Origin: Pelobates cultripes | Taxonomy: Eukaryota; Chordata; Amphibia; Anura; Pelobatidae | Assembly (NCBI GenBank): GCA_933207985.1 | Contig: OW240916.1 | Location: 315,873,856-315,937,855, forward strand | Reading direction: 5' to 3' | Length of the DNA: 64,000 nt | Notes under the pieces: generated by a model | Seen by the model: the letters and a program-made list of their open reading frames with translations, nothing else | Told to the model about the DNA's origin: nothing | Databases searched by the model: none | Part shown: positions 10,540 through 20,193 of the stretch, one piece after another | Position numbering within the stretch: position 1 is the first letter of the stretch | How the letters are laid out: every line of letters begins with the position of its first letter | Program-made: the position numbers and the translations under genes

Positions 10540-11043
10540 TTACATTCTGTCTCTTTTCCCTCTTCTGTTATACCTTGACGACTCTTTCCCCTTGACGACT
10601 ATTTCCCCTTCCTCTATACTCCTTCGTCTCTTCCCAAGAGACCCCACAGGGATATCTTTGAATTTTTCTCTCTGTCTGGACTCCCAGAAAAAATTCTGAT
10701 GGGCACCTGGTTGGTGTTTATAGGTTGTATCACTGTGATTTGGTGGTCTATGTGGGCCTTTCAAATTTTTATTTCTCAAATTATATGGTTCTCTTTCCCC
10801 TTCTGGTTTCCTATTCCGTAAATTATTCCCTTTTTCCTTTTGGCTGTTTATTTTATCTTGTTCAGTCCTCGGATGCTGGGTTGGTTTAGAGGGTATATGT
10901 GTTTTCTCTGGTTCCCTTCTTATACTGCGGGGGTGATCTCTTGAATAGGCTCTAGATGATTTATGACGGTTATCATAAAAGTTATTGTTTCTCTTATGAT
11001 AGAACCTAATCTGATTGTTCTGATTGTCCCATTTGTCTCTCAT
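10540..11043 (-). pseudogene. PLE: basic N-terminal region (167-codon open frame)
   Basis: The frame encodes a lysine/arginine/asparagine-rich, low-complexity protein segment (KRNNNFYDNRHK, GKRRRSIEEGEI). It lies directly upstream of and on the same strand as the PLE reverse transcriptase remnants, where Penelope-like elements carry a poorly conserved basic N-terminal region. No domain is recognisable. Its identity rests on position and strand. Confidence 0.5.
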
Positions 11044-11254
11044 ATATTTCCTTGTTTTAACCTAAATGGTTTCTCTTTCCACTTTTTCTTCTTCAGTTTG
11101 AATATCGTCTGTGATATCTGTATAGTTCTCTGCGTCAGTATTAGCTATCAGGATTGCTTGTTGTTTATTAATTTCTGCATCTAATTCGATTAAGGTTTGT
11201 TTCCTTCTCTTTATAATTAATTCCATGGATGTGAACGCAAAGGATTCTAACATC

Positions 11255-11495
11255 ATAGTCCCCCCCTTATTCTTCTTTAGGGCCCCCACCCGCCGCTCAG
11301 GGGTGGGCGCCAGGAGGGAGGACAATAGGTCCTCCCCCCCCTGAAGTAATTTAGGGCCCCACCCACTGCTCTGGGGGGGGGGGAGGACAATAGGTTCTCC
11401 TCTTTTTACTTTAGGGCCCCACACACCACTCAGGGGTGAGGGCCGGGGGGGCAATAGGTCCCCCCTTCAGTTTAATAGCCCCCACTCGCACGGCT
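11255..11495. repeat. GC-rich minisatellite (about 70-bp units)
   Basis: Three to four degenerate units share GGACAATAGGT, CCCCCC runs and CACTCAGGGGTG. The same family recurs at 47330-47735 and 48110-48440. The frame 11062-11454 runs through it and is not a gene. Confidence 0.8.
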
Positions 11496-11559
11496 CAGGA
11501 AGGGGGGACACTTGGGTTTTATTTATTTATTTATTTATTTTTTAATTTAAACAGTGAGA

Positions 11560-11853
11560 GGCCACAGGCTGCTAGACATGCCCCTATTCGCGGTATGGCT
11601 GGAGAAGAAGTGGAGGCAGTGACAGATTTTATTTTCCTGGGAACCGAGATCTCTTCAGATGGTGACTAGCTATGAAATTAAGAGGTTTGCTTCTGGGGAG
11701 GAAAGCTATGGCAAGCTTGGACAAAAAAAGCTGGTTAAGATATTACACTATCAACAAAGGTCTGCATAGTCAGAACAATGGTATTCCTAGTAGTAACATA
11801 CGGATGTGAGAGCTGGACTATAAAGAAGGCTGAGCGTTGTGGAATTGATACCT
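11560..11853 (+). pseudogene. RTE-type LINE RT C-terminal fragment, 5' piece
   Basis: The plus strand encodes EVEAVTDFIFLGTEISSDGD, a charged segment (GRKAMASLDKK), and VFLVVTYGCESWTIKKAE, typical of the C-terminal part of RTE/BovB-type LINE proteins. It stops at 11853, where the retrovirus is inserted, and resumes at 26085. Stops and frameshifts are present. The preceding (ATTT)n run and GC-rich minisatellite are unrelated. Confidence 0.7.
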
Positions 11854-12346
11854 ATTGAAATGGAAAAATCAACCAATAAATTGATTATTTCTTTGTGTAT
11901 CTTCCCCATGCCAAATCAGTGAAACAATGCGTGCACGCTCCCTGAAGTAATTCACACCAGACACAGGTTCCAGGTTGTTGAATAACTTGAGGAATGTTTA
12001 TTCAGAGGGGACGGCAAGTCCCTTTTAAAGCAAAATTACATCATAGGTACTGTCAGAGATAACATGGAATAATACATCAATAATTGGTTAGGTGTTAAGT
12101 GGTCTTCCTAATGCTCTGCCTACTGAGGGTGATGTCACCGGGACCATGAGGGTCTCCCACGGTTTCCCGGCGCAATCTTTGCTGCACGAGGTAGTTAGTT
12201 GATGTTATTGGGGAGGAGGGATTAGAAGCTTCTAGCAGCCATTTTGACTAAAATATGTGTGTATAGCTTATATACTGGTTTTCGTGAGATGAGTAAATAG
12301 ACATTTTACTAACTAGGAAATATATGAAGACCTTATTTCCACAACA
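11854..12346 (-). repeat. ERV 3' LTR
   Basis: It is 493 bp including two bases outside the TG...CA core (11856-12346). By eye it differs from the 5' LTR at about 8 of 491 positions, with no indels. On the minus strand AATAAA lies near 12003, with roughly 145 bp of R/U5 after it. The polypurine tract immediately precedes it in transcription direction. Confidence 0.95.
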
Positions 12347-12535
12347 GTACCCCCTTAAAATGGCTATTTACCATAACAACTGCCACTGCCCCTAGCGTAT
12401 CCCTAGCTGCCTGCAGCTCATCTGTCTTAACAAGCATCGAACACTTCACTCCGTGGGTAACCCGCGGCGGCTAGTCCACCACATCTCTACACGTGAGACT
12501 TGCCCGTAAAGACAGACGCTTTCCCTATACTGTCC

Positions 12536-14445
12536 CTACAGGAATGCAGTTGTCTGTTTGAACTGATGTGATTGGAGGGGTGTATGTGGGGTGTCACATT
12601 CAAGGTCTGTGGTATCTTGATGTAGGAAAGTAGGGGTCACGTCATCTATAGTCTTCCCTACCGTTTTCTGTAAGTACTTCTGTATGCAAGGAAGCACACA
12701 ACAGGTTAGGAATAAGAAAATGATAATCATTATAAGAACAGCCGTTCCTACCTGAAATAGGGTTCTTTGCCAACCATTCATCCATCCAAACCATCTGTCC
12801 CAAGTGTCAGTGACTCCTGAGTTCTTTTTCAACTCATCGGAGAGGCTATCTAGCTTCTCTATGGCCATAGTTACCTTACCATTGGGCCCAGTGTTGTCTG
12901 GAATAAATGTGCAGCATGTCATAGTTTCGGGGAGGATTTTACAAACGCCCCCCTTCTCGGCTAAGATCATATCTAGAGCCATTCTGTTCTGAAATGTCAT
13001 TTGGGTGGTGGCTTGTAATTGTTCTGCCAGGCCCTGTAGGGCATCCCTAGTGTAATTAACAAATCGCTGTTGATTATAATAAATGTAATTGATCCAATTG
13101 ACATTCTTGTTAGCAGTTATCATTGGAATCAAGGATTCAAATCCTGCTGCCACCTCATCCCTTGCTTTGAATTCACTAGGTACCCCCCTTGGCACACCAA
13201 TAGCATCAATATATACATGGGGGTCGAAGCTCCCTCGGACGGGGGCTTCACGTCTGGCTCTAGGATGTATGTGTGTGTGGTCTAATGTGTTATGGCTACC
13301 GTCCGGAATGATGTGGATGGGCATTATAGCCTTGGTCAAGGTACATTTCCCCCCACCACTGCCCCACTAGTTGGGACCTCAACTGTCTGTCGCCACATAA
13401 CCAATATATGTCTCCAACTGTCTTTGCATGATTCATTAGCAGTGATACAGGCGGGCTGTGGTAGGTTGAGCAATATCCAGATGGGAATTTGCCCAAATAT
13501 ACACCAGTGTTCTTAGGTATCGAATAACACGTGTAATTACCTGGATAGACCGTGACCCCATCGGGTGGTCTAACGTGTGATTGGGTAAACCCTTTTCCAT
13601 GATTCACATGTTGAGGAATTTGTGGTGGATTGTGCATAAAGGCTTAAAACACATAATTCTACTTCAGGAGGTAAACTTAAAGGAACTGTGCCCAGATGGG
13701 GTCTGGCTCCTCCACATACATAACAATTGATCTTATTGTGTGAGTTAGCATTGTACCACATCCATTCTAGCCACAAATTTGTGTCTGAGAACCCAGTTTC
13801 TACTGCCATGGTGTCTTCAAAGGTGGGGTTGGCTATAGCTACCATGTCATGTAGAGTCTTAATATGTGGTTTCAGTGGATTAATAGTCATGTGAGTGGTT
13901 CCTACCCAGTCTGGTGAAGTAAACATGTCTTGCAGATAAAATGTCCCCAGTTTATTATATGAGCCGCCTCCCCTCCAGTACATTTCCATTACATATTCCC
14001 CTGCATCTTCTGGGCTGGGGTGCTCTATGTTTAAGGTAAGTTTGATAGGGGTCGACCCAATAGGTTTACTTAAGGTCATTCTGGAGAGTAGAGGTTTTCC
14101 GTCTTTGTCAATTCTGTCTAATGCACTCTGGGGTCTGTAGCCCCATGGTCTACCCGTGTTCCACCCAGCTGCTTTCCATGAACTACAATGATGCCCCCAG
14201 GTTCCTCCAGTCACACAAATGTATGGATCTTTTTTGTTAGGTATATCCTTGTATATGGCAGCATATTGTGTTTGTGGGAAGGTGCAAACAACAATGTCAC
14301 AGTAGTCAAAGGTATATGTAGCTACATCTGTGTTAGAAGAATTATACCAGAAAGTGTAAACATGGTTATCTTTGGTTATGGCCACCTGTTGGGCCCATGC
14401 AAATTGTAGCAGCGTAAGGAGACACAGAATACACAACAAATTCAT
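12536..14445 (-). pseudogene. env: ERV envelope gene, two frameshifts
   Basis: The gene starts at 14445, its ATG overlapping the integrase stop (ATGA). The first frame (14445-13570) has a hydrophobic signal peptide (about residues 1-19) and a SU subunit with a CYVC (CXXC) motif. The second frame (about 13637-13296) is the C-terminal SU. The third (13339-12536) has a furin-type RARR site (residues 27-30 of that frame), a heptad region, an immunosuppressive-like segment (about 117-131), Cys133 with Cys-Cys at 142-143, a transmembrane helix (about 197-215) and a 50-residue tail. In class I envelopes the CXXC motif links covalently to a TM motif usually spaced CX6CC; here the spacing is CX8CC. 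The three segments lie in three frames, so no envelope can be made. Confidence 0.85.
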
Positions 14446-15455
14446 AGTTCAGTAGGGGTAGCTTTTTCTGGAGCAGGCACTTTCTTGCAATGTGAAGCGT
14501 GTATCCAAGAACTCTTTCCGGCTAGCTTAACTGACGTAGCTGTGATCAGGAGCACTTGGTAAGGACCATCAAATCTCGGCTCAAGGGTGTGTTTCCTGAG
14601 AAATTTCTTGACCATGACCCAATCACCAGGGAGCAGCTTGTGTGTACCTGTATTCGACTCAGGATCTGGAATAGAAGAAAACACTTGGGCATGGATTTTG
14701 GTCAAGGCATGTGAGAGGGCAGTCACATAATCTACCATAGCGTCTGACTGGATCTGAAGTTGTTGAGGGAAGTAACAACCTAGTCTGGGTGCTGTACCAA
14801 ACAAAATCTCATAAGGTGATAGGCTATATTTTCCCCTAGGAGTGTACCTCACGCTAAACAACGCTAATGGGAGACTCTCGGGCCAGGGCATGTTAGTTTC
14901 TTGTGACATTTTAAGCATTCTGGCTTTTAAGGTGCCATTCATGCGTTCTACCTTACCACTACTTTGTGGGTGATATGGCGTGTGGAATGCAAGGGTCACC
15001 CCCAGTGCTGACCAGACTTCCCGTGTCAACGAGGCAGTGAAGGAGGTCCCTTGGTCGCTTTCAATCACTTCTGGGACTCCATATCGACAGACAATTTCCG
15101 TCAGAAGGTGCTTGGCCGTAGTCCTCGCAGTGAGATTAGCCACTGGGAAGGCTTCTGGCCACCCTGAGAACATGTCCACAATGACCAGTGCGTATTCATA
15201 ACGTCCACTTTTTGGCATTTGAATGTGGTCAATTTGTATCCTCTGAAAGGGATATTGGGGTTTGGCCAGGTGGTTAGGTGCGGTTTTAACAATCTTCCCA
15301 GGGTTACATTTAGCGCATATTGTGCAGGATCTACAATAATTCTGTGTCAAGGTAGTGATGCCTGGTGCTTCAAAGTACTTATCAATCAATGAGTTCATCA
15401 AATGTTTTGACAGGTGGGCTGGCCCATGGGCCCAGTGAACTACAGCTGGATACAT
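14442..15455 (-). CDS. pol: ERV integrase (open, 337 codons)
   Basis: Integrase joins the viral DNA ends to the host chromosome. The frame shows a zinc-binding HHCC domain (His residues around HGPAHLSKH, Cys in CRSCTICAKC, about residues 9-50). The catalytic core has Asp in IQIDHIQ, Asp in IESDQGTSF and Glu in GKVERMNGTLK, the DD35E triad. The C-terminal domain includes GDWVMVKKF and FDGPYQVLLI, the GPY-like segment. It is in the same frame as the RNase H ORF upstream and is separated from it by one TAG (15479-15477). All three catalytic acids are present. It overlaps the env start by 4 bases. It would need the rest of a pol protein to be produced, which is broken here. Confidence 0.88.
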   Translation of the reverse strand: MYPAVVHWAHGPAHLSKHLMNSLIDKYFEAPGITTLTQNYCRSCTICAKCNPGKIVKTAPNHLAKPQYPFQRIQIDHIQMPKSGRYEYALVIVDMFSGWPEAFPVANLTARTTAKHLLTEIVCRYGVPEVIESDQGTSFTASLTREVWSALGVTLAFHTPYHPQSSGKVERMNGTLKARMLKMSQETNMPWPESLPLALFSVRYTPRGKYSLSPYEILFGTAPRLGCYFPQQLQIQSDAMVDYVTALSHALTKIHAQVFSSIPDPESNTGTHKLLPGDWVMVKKFLRKHTLEPRFDGPYQVLLITATSVKLAGKSSWIHASHCKKVPAPEKATPTEL

Positions 15456-15476
15456 ATTTCTGGGTAGGCAAAATAT

Positions 15477-16835
15477 CTATACAGACTCAAGATTGATAGT
15501 GTAAACATCATCACGGAGAACAGCTCCCTTGTTCTTCCAACTTTGTTTCTCCTGGGGAGTAGCAGCTGCTTGTTGCTCCTTTAGAAGCCTGAGATCCGTA
15601 GGTAATGTCTGCATAGTGTAGATAGGTACTGTGTCAGTGGCCACTCTTCTGTCCACTTCCCACCCTTGTCGTGCTGCTTCCTTGGCGGCCTGATCAGCTA
15701 AGTGGTTGCCCCGTGCTTCCTCTGAGTCTAGCCTTCCATGGGCTTTCACTTTCAACACTGCCACCTCTGCCGGAAGTTCCAAAGCGTCCATCAGTTCTGC
15801 AATGGCTGCCCCATGTTTCACTGGGGTACCGGTGGCTGTAAGAAATCCTCTAGTCTTCCAAATTAGGCCAAAGTCATGTGCCACTCCCAGGGCATATCTT
15901 GAGTCCGTATAGATATTGACACGTAGGCCTTCAGACAACTTGCAGGCCACGGTAAGGGCTGTTAGCTCAGCTTCTTGAGCTGACTTGGTTGGCTGAAGGG
16001 CGGCTGCTTGTAATACTTGACATCCTGTGGTGACTGCATACCCAGTGTGATATTGCCCCTGTTCATCAGCAAATCTGGAGCCGTCCACAAACAGTGTTTG
16101 GTCTGGGTTGAGTAACGCGGCTTCGTACACAGTTGGCAAGTGGGTAGTTTCCATTTTCATTTGTTCAAAGCAATCATGAGGAATGTCAGGGTCACAGTCT
16201 ATGGTGAGTAAGTCCTCACAGACTTCTGTGTGGTTCCTAGGGTACCCAGCTGTACAGTGGTTAATAGCTTTTTTGGTTATCCCCATAGAGGTCAGTTGTT
16301 CCTGGGCTGTTTTATTCCAGGCCTTGGCCATTGGGCCTAAATCTTTCCATGAAATGTCAGGGGATATGTGTGGGACAGCCGTTTCCCAATGATGGTAGAG
16401 ATGTGTCACATTCTCTGGGAGATGAACTAATAAGATCATGTTACCTGTGGAGTCCCATAATAAGTCAGTCAGCGTGATTTGAATTTCCTTGAGTTGAAAC
16501 AGTTCTTCCTCATAATTCATATCAGGGCCTGGACTACCCTTAAACCACAGGGTGCAGTGTAGCAAGTTCTCTGATTGCTCATCATGTGGGGGTGCAAGGG
16601 CAGGCAGCTGCAAATCTGCTCGGACCTCTGGGTTGATGTCCAAGCTGTACCAGTACTGTACAACTCCCCCCTTGGGAAGTGGCAGAAGAGTGGCCGGATT
16701 CAGGGAGAGACAGCGTTGAAGTGTTACATTGTCAGGTAACAGTAAAGAAGTTTGCAGGCGAAGATGGCGTTGAGAAGAAAGATGTTTAGGTTGAACTTGC
16801 TGAAGGATTGCAGAAATATCATGAGGGGCTAACAC
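15477..16835 (-). CDS. pol: ERV RT connection and RNase H (452-codon open frame)
   Basis: The frame begins in the RT connection domain and contains a complete RNase H with its acidic residues visible in TLFVDGSRFA, SAQEAELTAL, IYTDSRYAL and GNHLADQAA (D-E-D-D). RNase H removes the RNA strand during reverse transcription. The ATG at 16835 is not the natural start: the protein continues upstream in another frame (about 17010-16830, GVLTQKHGSRQRPIGYF) through a frameshift near 16832. The frame ends at a single in-frame TAG, after which integrase follows. Confidence 0.85.
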   Translation of the reverse strand: MLAPHDISAILQQVQPKHLSSQRHLRLQTSLLLPDNVTLQRCLSLNPATLLPLPKGGVVQYWYSLDINPEVRADLQLPALAPPHDEQSENLLHCTLWFKGSPGPDMNYEEELFQLKEIQITLTDLLWDSTGNMILLVHLPENVTHLYHHWETAVPHISPDISWKDLGPMAKAWNKTAQEQLTSMGITKKAINHCTAGYPRNHTEVCEDLLTIDCDPDIPHDCFEQMKMETTHLPTVYEAALLNPDQTLFVDGSRFADEQGQYHTGYAVTTGCQVLQAAALQPTKSAQEAELTALTVACKLSEGLRVNIYTDSRYALGVAHDFGLIWKTRGFLTATGTPVKHGAAIAELMDALELPAEVAVLKVKAHGRLDSEEARGNHLADQAAKEAARQGWEVDRRVATDTVPIYTMQTLPTDLRLLKEQQAAATPQEKQSWKNKGAVLRDDVYTINLESV

Positions 16836-17703
16836 TGTGAGGTGGTGACCAAGAACAAATCATTAGTCTTGTCCAGGAGGGCACTGGCAGCAAACACCGC
16901 TCTGAGGCAGGAGGGGCTACCCCTAGCAACAGGGTCAAGCATGCAGGAGAAATAGCCAATAGGCCGCTGTCTTGAGCCATGTTTTTGGGTAAGGACTCCG
17001 GAAGCATGTCCAGATTTTGGCAGTATTACATGGAGACACGTACTTAATGAGTGCACCCTTGGCGAGTATGCTTTCGACCTGTTTTGTAATGGCTTGAGCT
17101 TGTGCAGGTTTCAGGATACTGAGGCCTACGGGGAGGTAGTGCTCCTGGCAAGAGCTTGACCACAACTGGGGGAACTTGGAGGCGTCCAATGTCATCCGGG
17201 CCGGTGGACCAAAGCTTTGGTGGGATCCGGTCTAGAGCACTGGGGGCATGTGGGACCCGTGAATTCCCTGTGGAAGCGGTTAGATTTAACAGTATGGGGA
17301 GAGAGCAGAGTACTGAAGTATCTTTTTGTGATAAGGGTGTAGTTAATTGGACCTGCCCATCTGCAGTGAAGGTAATAGAGGCCTGGAGCAGGGAGAGGAC
17401 ATCAGCGCCTAAAAGGTTAATGGGACAAGTGGAGGAAACAACAAACCGAGAGAGAATGTGGGACCCAACATGGAGGAGCTTAGTGAGGGGGTTACTACGG
17501 GGTGTACCATCAACCCCAACGCAGGAGACATCGGTATCCGACAAGATGGAGGGGTCAGGCAGGTCTTGTTCCCTAAGTACACTACGGGCTGCACCTGTGT
17601 CAACTAGAAAGGTAGTGGGATGACCCTCGACGGGGAGAACAACAGTAGCTAAAGGCCCTCCTCCCTCCCCTGCAGACACTGCCATGGCAGGGGTTGCTGA
17701 CAC
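16836..17703 (-). pseudogene. pol: ERV protease and truncated reverse transcriptase
   Basis: The 17703-17044 frame holds an aspartic protease (FLVDTGAARSV active site, about residues 32-42, and LLGADVL near its end). It continues into the RT N-terminus (KLLPGALPPRRPQYP). A frameshift near 17120 moves the protein to the 17195-16935 frame (SILKPAQAQAITKQVESI up to SPCNT, near 17030). The next recognisable residues (ASGVLTQK, near 17010) belong to the RT connection region. The whole fingers-palm part, including the catalytic YXDD box, is therefore missing, by my estimate some 200 codons or more judged from class I RTs. This provirus cannot copy itself. Confidence 0.82.
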
Positions 17704-18529
17704 AGGCTTGCCGGTTACCTATTGCAATAAGTCTAAATGAGCCTGGTCAGGCCCTTGGTACCGGCGGGAAGAAGTGGGAGGGTGGGTAGGCTGCATGACA
17801 GGACGAGCCAGGCGGTTTTGTCTAGGTATGGGTTGATTCCCTTGGAAATCACCTGTGTCAAACCCATCAGCAGGAGCCGGAGGGTAGGCACGGGCCTCTG
17901 GAGGAGGTAGCCGGGCCTGGGTATATTCAGGAGGAGGGGGAAACTGGGGCACCAGTGGGTGAGGCAATGAATGGAAGTAACTTGGGAGGGGTAGCTGTAG
18001 CCGGTAACCTGGGGATTAGCGTACCGGGGAGGCAGCGGGCGGAATACTCTGGGATGTGGGCATTCCCTCCTGAAATGGCCCGGCTGTTATAACAAGCAGG
18101 GCCGGATTAACATAGGGGCTGATGGAGCTGCAGCTCAGGCCAGGCCCATGGAATAGGCCCATTTAAAAAAAAATTTAAAAAAAATTTTTATTATTTTTTT
18201 TTTTTTTTTTTACACACTACTCTTAGGTTTGCCTCCTGACTGGTATTTTATTGGCACAGATGGTTTTTGAGGCTGCCTGGCCGTGCCGGTATTGCAGTAA
18301 TACCGGCAATACAAATGCAGGTAATTTTATCAGAATAAATGGAAATTACTCTGCAATACCAGCACCGGCCAGTAGGGGTCACTGTGTGTGGAGGGAGGCA
18401 GGGTTAGGAAGTTACAGAATATCCCTGCCTCTCTCTACTACTCACTGATCCGTGGGGAAGCAGCTACACAGCACAGAGAGTCCAGACAGCAGCTCTACAG
18501 CTCAGGTAAGTGAGGGATGGGGGAAAGGC

Positions 18530-19500
18530 AGCAGGGACACATGGGGACACTGAGACACTAAGGGACACAGACACTAGGGGACACATGATGACACATACAC
18601 TAGGGGACACTGAGACACTAGGACACAGACACTGGGAGACCTGGGAACACTGAGACACTTGGGGACACTGCAAAACATGGGGACACTGAGACACTAGGGG
18701 ACACTGAGACACATGGGGACACAGACACTAGGGGACACATGGGAACACAGACACTAGGGGACACTGAGACACTAGGACACATGGGGACACAGGCACTGTG
18801 AGACCTGGGGACACAGACACTTGGGGACACTGGAAAACATGGGGACACTGACACACTAGGGGACACATGGGGATGCTGAGACACATGGGGACGCTGTGAG
18901 ACATAGGGACATTGGGAGACATTGGGACACGGAGACACTATGTCCCCCAGCCAGTGTCCCTAGTGTCTCAGTGTCCCCAAGTCTCCCAGTGTCTGTGTCC
19001 CATGTCTCTGTGTGCCTAGTGTCCCCATGTGTCCCAATGTCCCCATGTCTACCCAAGTATCTGTCTCCCAGACAGTTTCCCCTAGTCTCCGAGTATCCCC
19101 TAGTCTCCCAGTGTCCCCTAGTCTCCCAGTGTCTTTGTTCCCATGTCTGTGTCCCTAGTGTCTTAGTGTCCCCAAATGTTTCAGTGTCCCCATGTCTCCC
19201 AGTGTCTGTGTCCCTAGTGTCTCAGTGTCCCCATTTCTCCCAGTTTCCCTAAATGTCTCAGTGTCCCCATGTCTCCCAGTGTCCCCGGGTCTCTCAGTGT
19301 TCCCATGTCTCTCAGTGTCCCCAGTATCCTAGTGACATGGGGACACACTGAGACATTGGGACACTGGGAGAAATGGGGACACAGACACTGGGAGCCTAGG
19401 GGACTGGGTGACATGGGGACACTGACACTGTGATACATAGGGACACTGAGACACTGGGTGACTTGCGAGACTGAGACACTGGGAGACAGGGAGACACTGG
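18530..19500. repeat. GGGGACACTGAGACACTAGG-type minisatellite with orientation switches
   Basis: Short degenerate units of GGGGACACTGAGACAC run on the plus strand from 18530 to about 18945. They then appear reverse-complemented (GTGTCTCAGTGTCCCC) from about 18950 to 19330, and return to the first orientation to about 19500. The frames encoding Ser/Pro/Val/Cys repeats here are repeat artefacts. Confidence 0.95.
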
Positions 19501-19671
19501 GAGCAATCCGTCTATACAGCAGAATAAAACTGTGAGTAGTTTGTTGGTGATTTTACAGAATTTTCACTCCTTGTGATTTACACGCATAACTAATTAATTA
19601 TACAAATGATTAAGGTTGGTATTTTTTTCCAAGAAAGGTGGCAACCTTAACTACTCTTCACATACTCTTGC

Positions 19672-20193
19672 TTAAAGGAGCACTATAGTGTCAGGAACAC
19701 AATCATGTATTTCTTACCCTATTATGTTAAAACCACCACCCTGGCCCCTTCTTCCCTCCCTAAATATAGTAAAATATTACTTGTATTCAATTCTGCAGCT
19801 GCTGGCTCAGAAGTGGTGATCTGAGCAAATTACAATACTTCCCCATAGGATTGGCTGAGACTGTCAACTAGGCAGATCAGGGGCAGAGCCAGCACAAGTC
19901 CAACATAGCCCTGGCCAATCAGCATCTCCTCATAAAGATAAATTGAATCAATGCATATCTATGAGGAAAGTTCAGTGTCTGCATGCAGAGGGTGGAGACA
20001 CTGAATGGCAGTGCTGCACAGTAGGCAGTACTGCCCCAGGAAGCACCTCTAGCAGCCATCTAAGGAGTGGCCAGTGGAGTTATTTTCTCTGAAAAGACAG
20101 TGTTTTCTGCAAAAAGACTGAATGGAATGATTCTGTTTACCAGAACAAATACAATAAGCTGTAGTTGTTCTGGTGACTATAGTGTCCCTTTAA
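19672..20193. mobile_element. T2/Kolobok-type MITE (copy 1)
   Basis: It is bounded by TTAA and has ends TTAAAGGAGCACTATAGTGT and CTATAGTGTCCCTTTAA, which fit the TTAAAGGRR termini known from T2-family MITEs of frogs. It lies inside the hAT element and is therefore younger than it, or was carried by it. Confidence 0.8.

Larger units (their letters stand above)
6620..11060 (-). mobile_element. Penelope-like element (PLE), broken and split by a retroposon
   Basis: On the minus strand, from right to left, the following occur in order: a basic N-terminal region (11043-10540), an RT N-terminal part (about 10500-9650), a retroposon insertion (8019-9649), the RT catalytic end (about 7990-7700), a linker with a Cys-rich cluster (about 7690-6990), and a GIY-YIG-type endonuclease remnant (about 6985-6650). 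This is the domain order of Penelope-like elements. Multiple frameshifts and the insertion make it inactive. Confidence 0.8.

Noticed and set aside
18464..19438. Frames encoding Ser/Pro/Val/Cys repeats
   Set aside because: They are products of a short-period minisatellite open in several frames on both strands.
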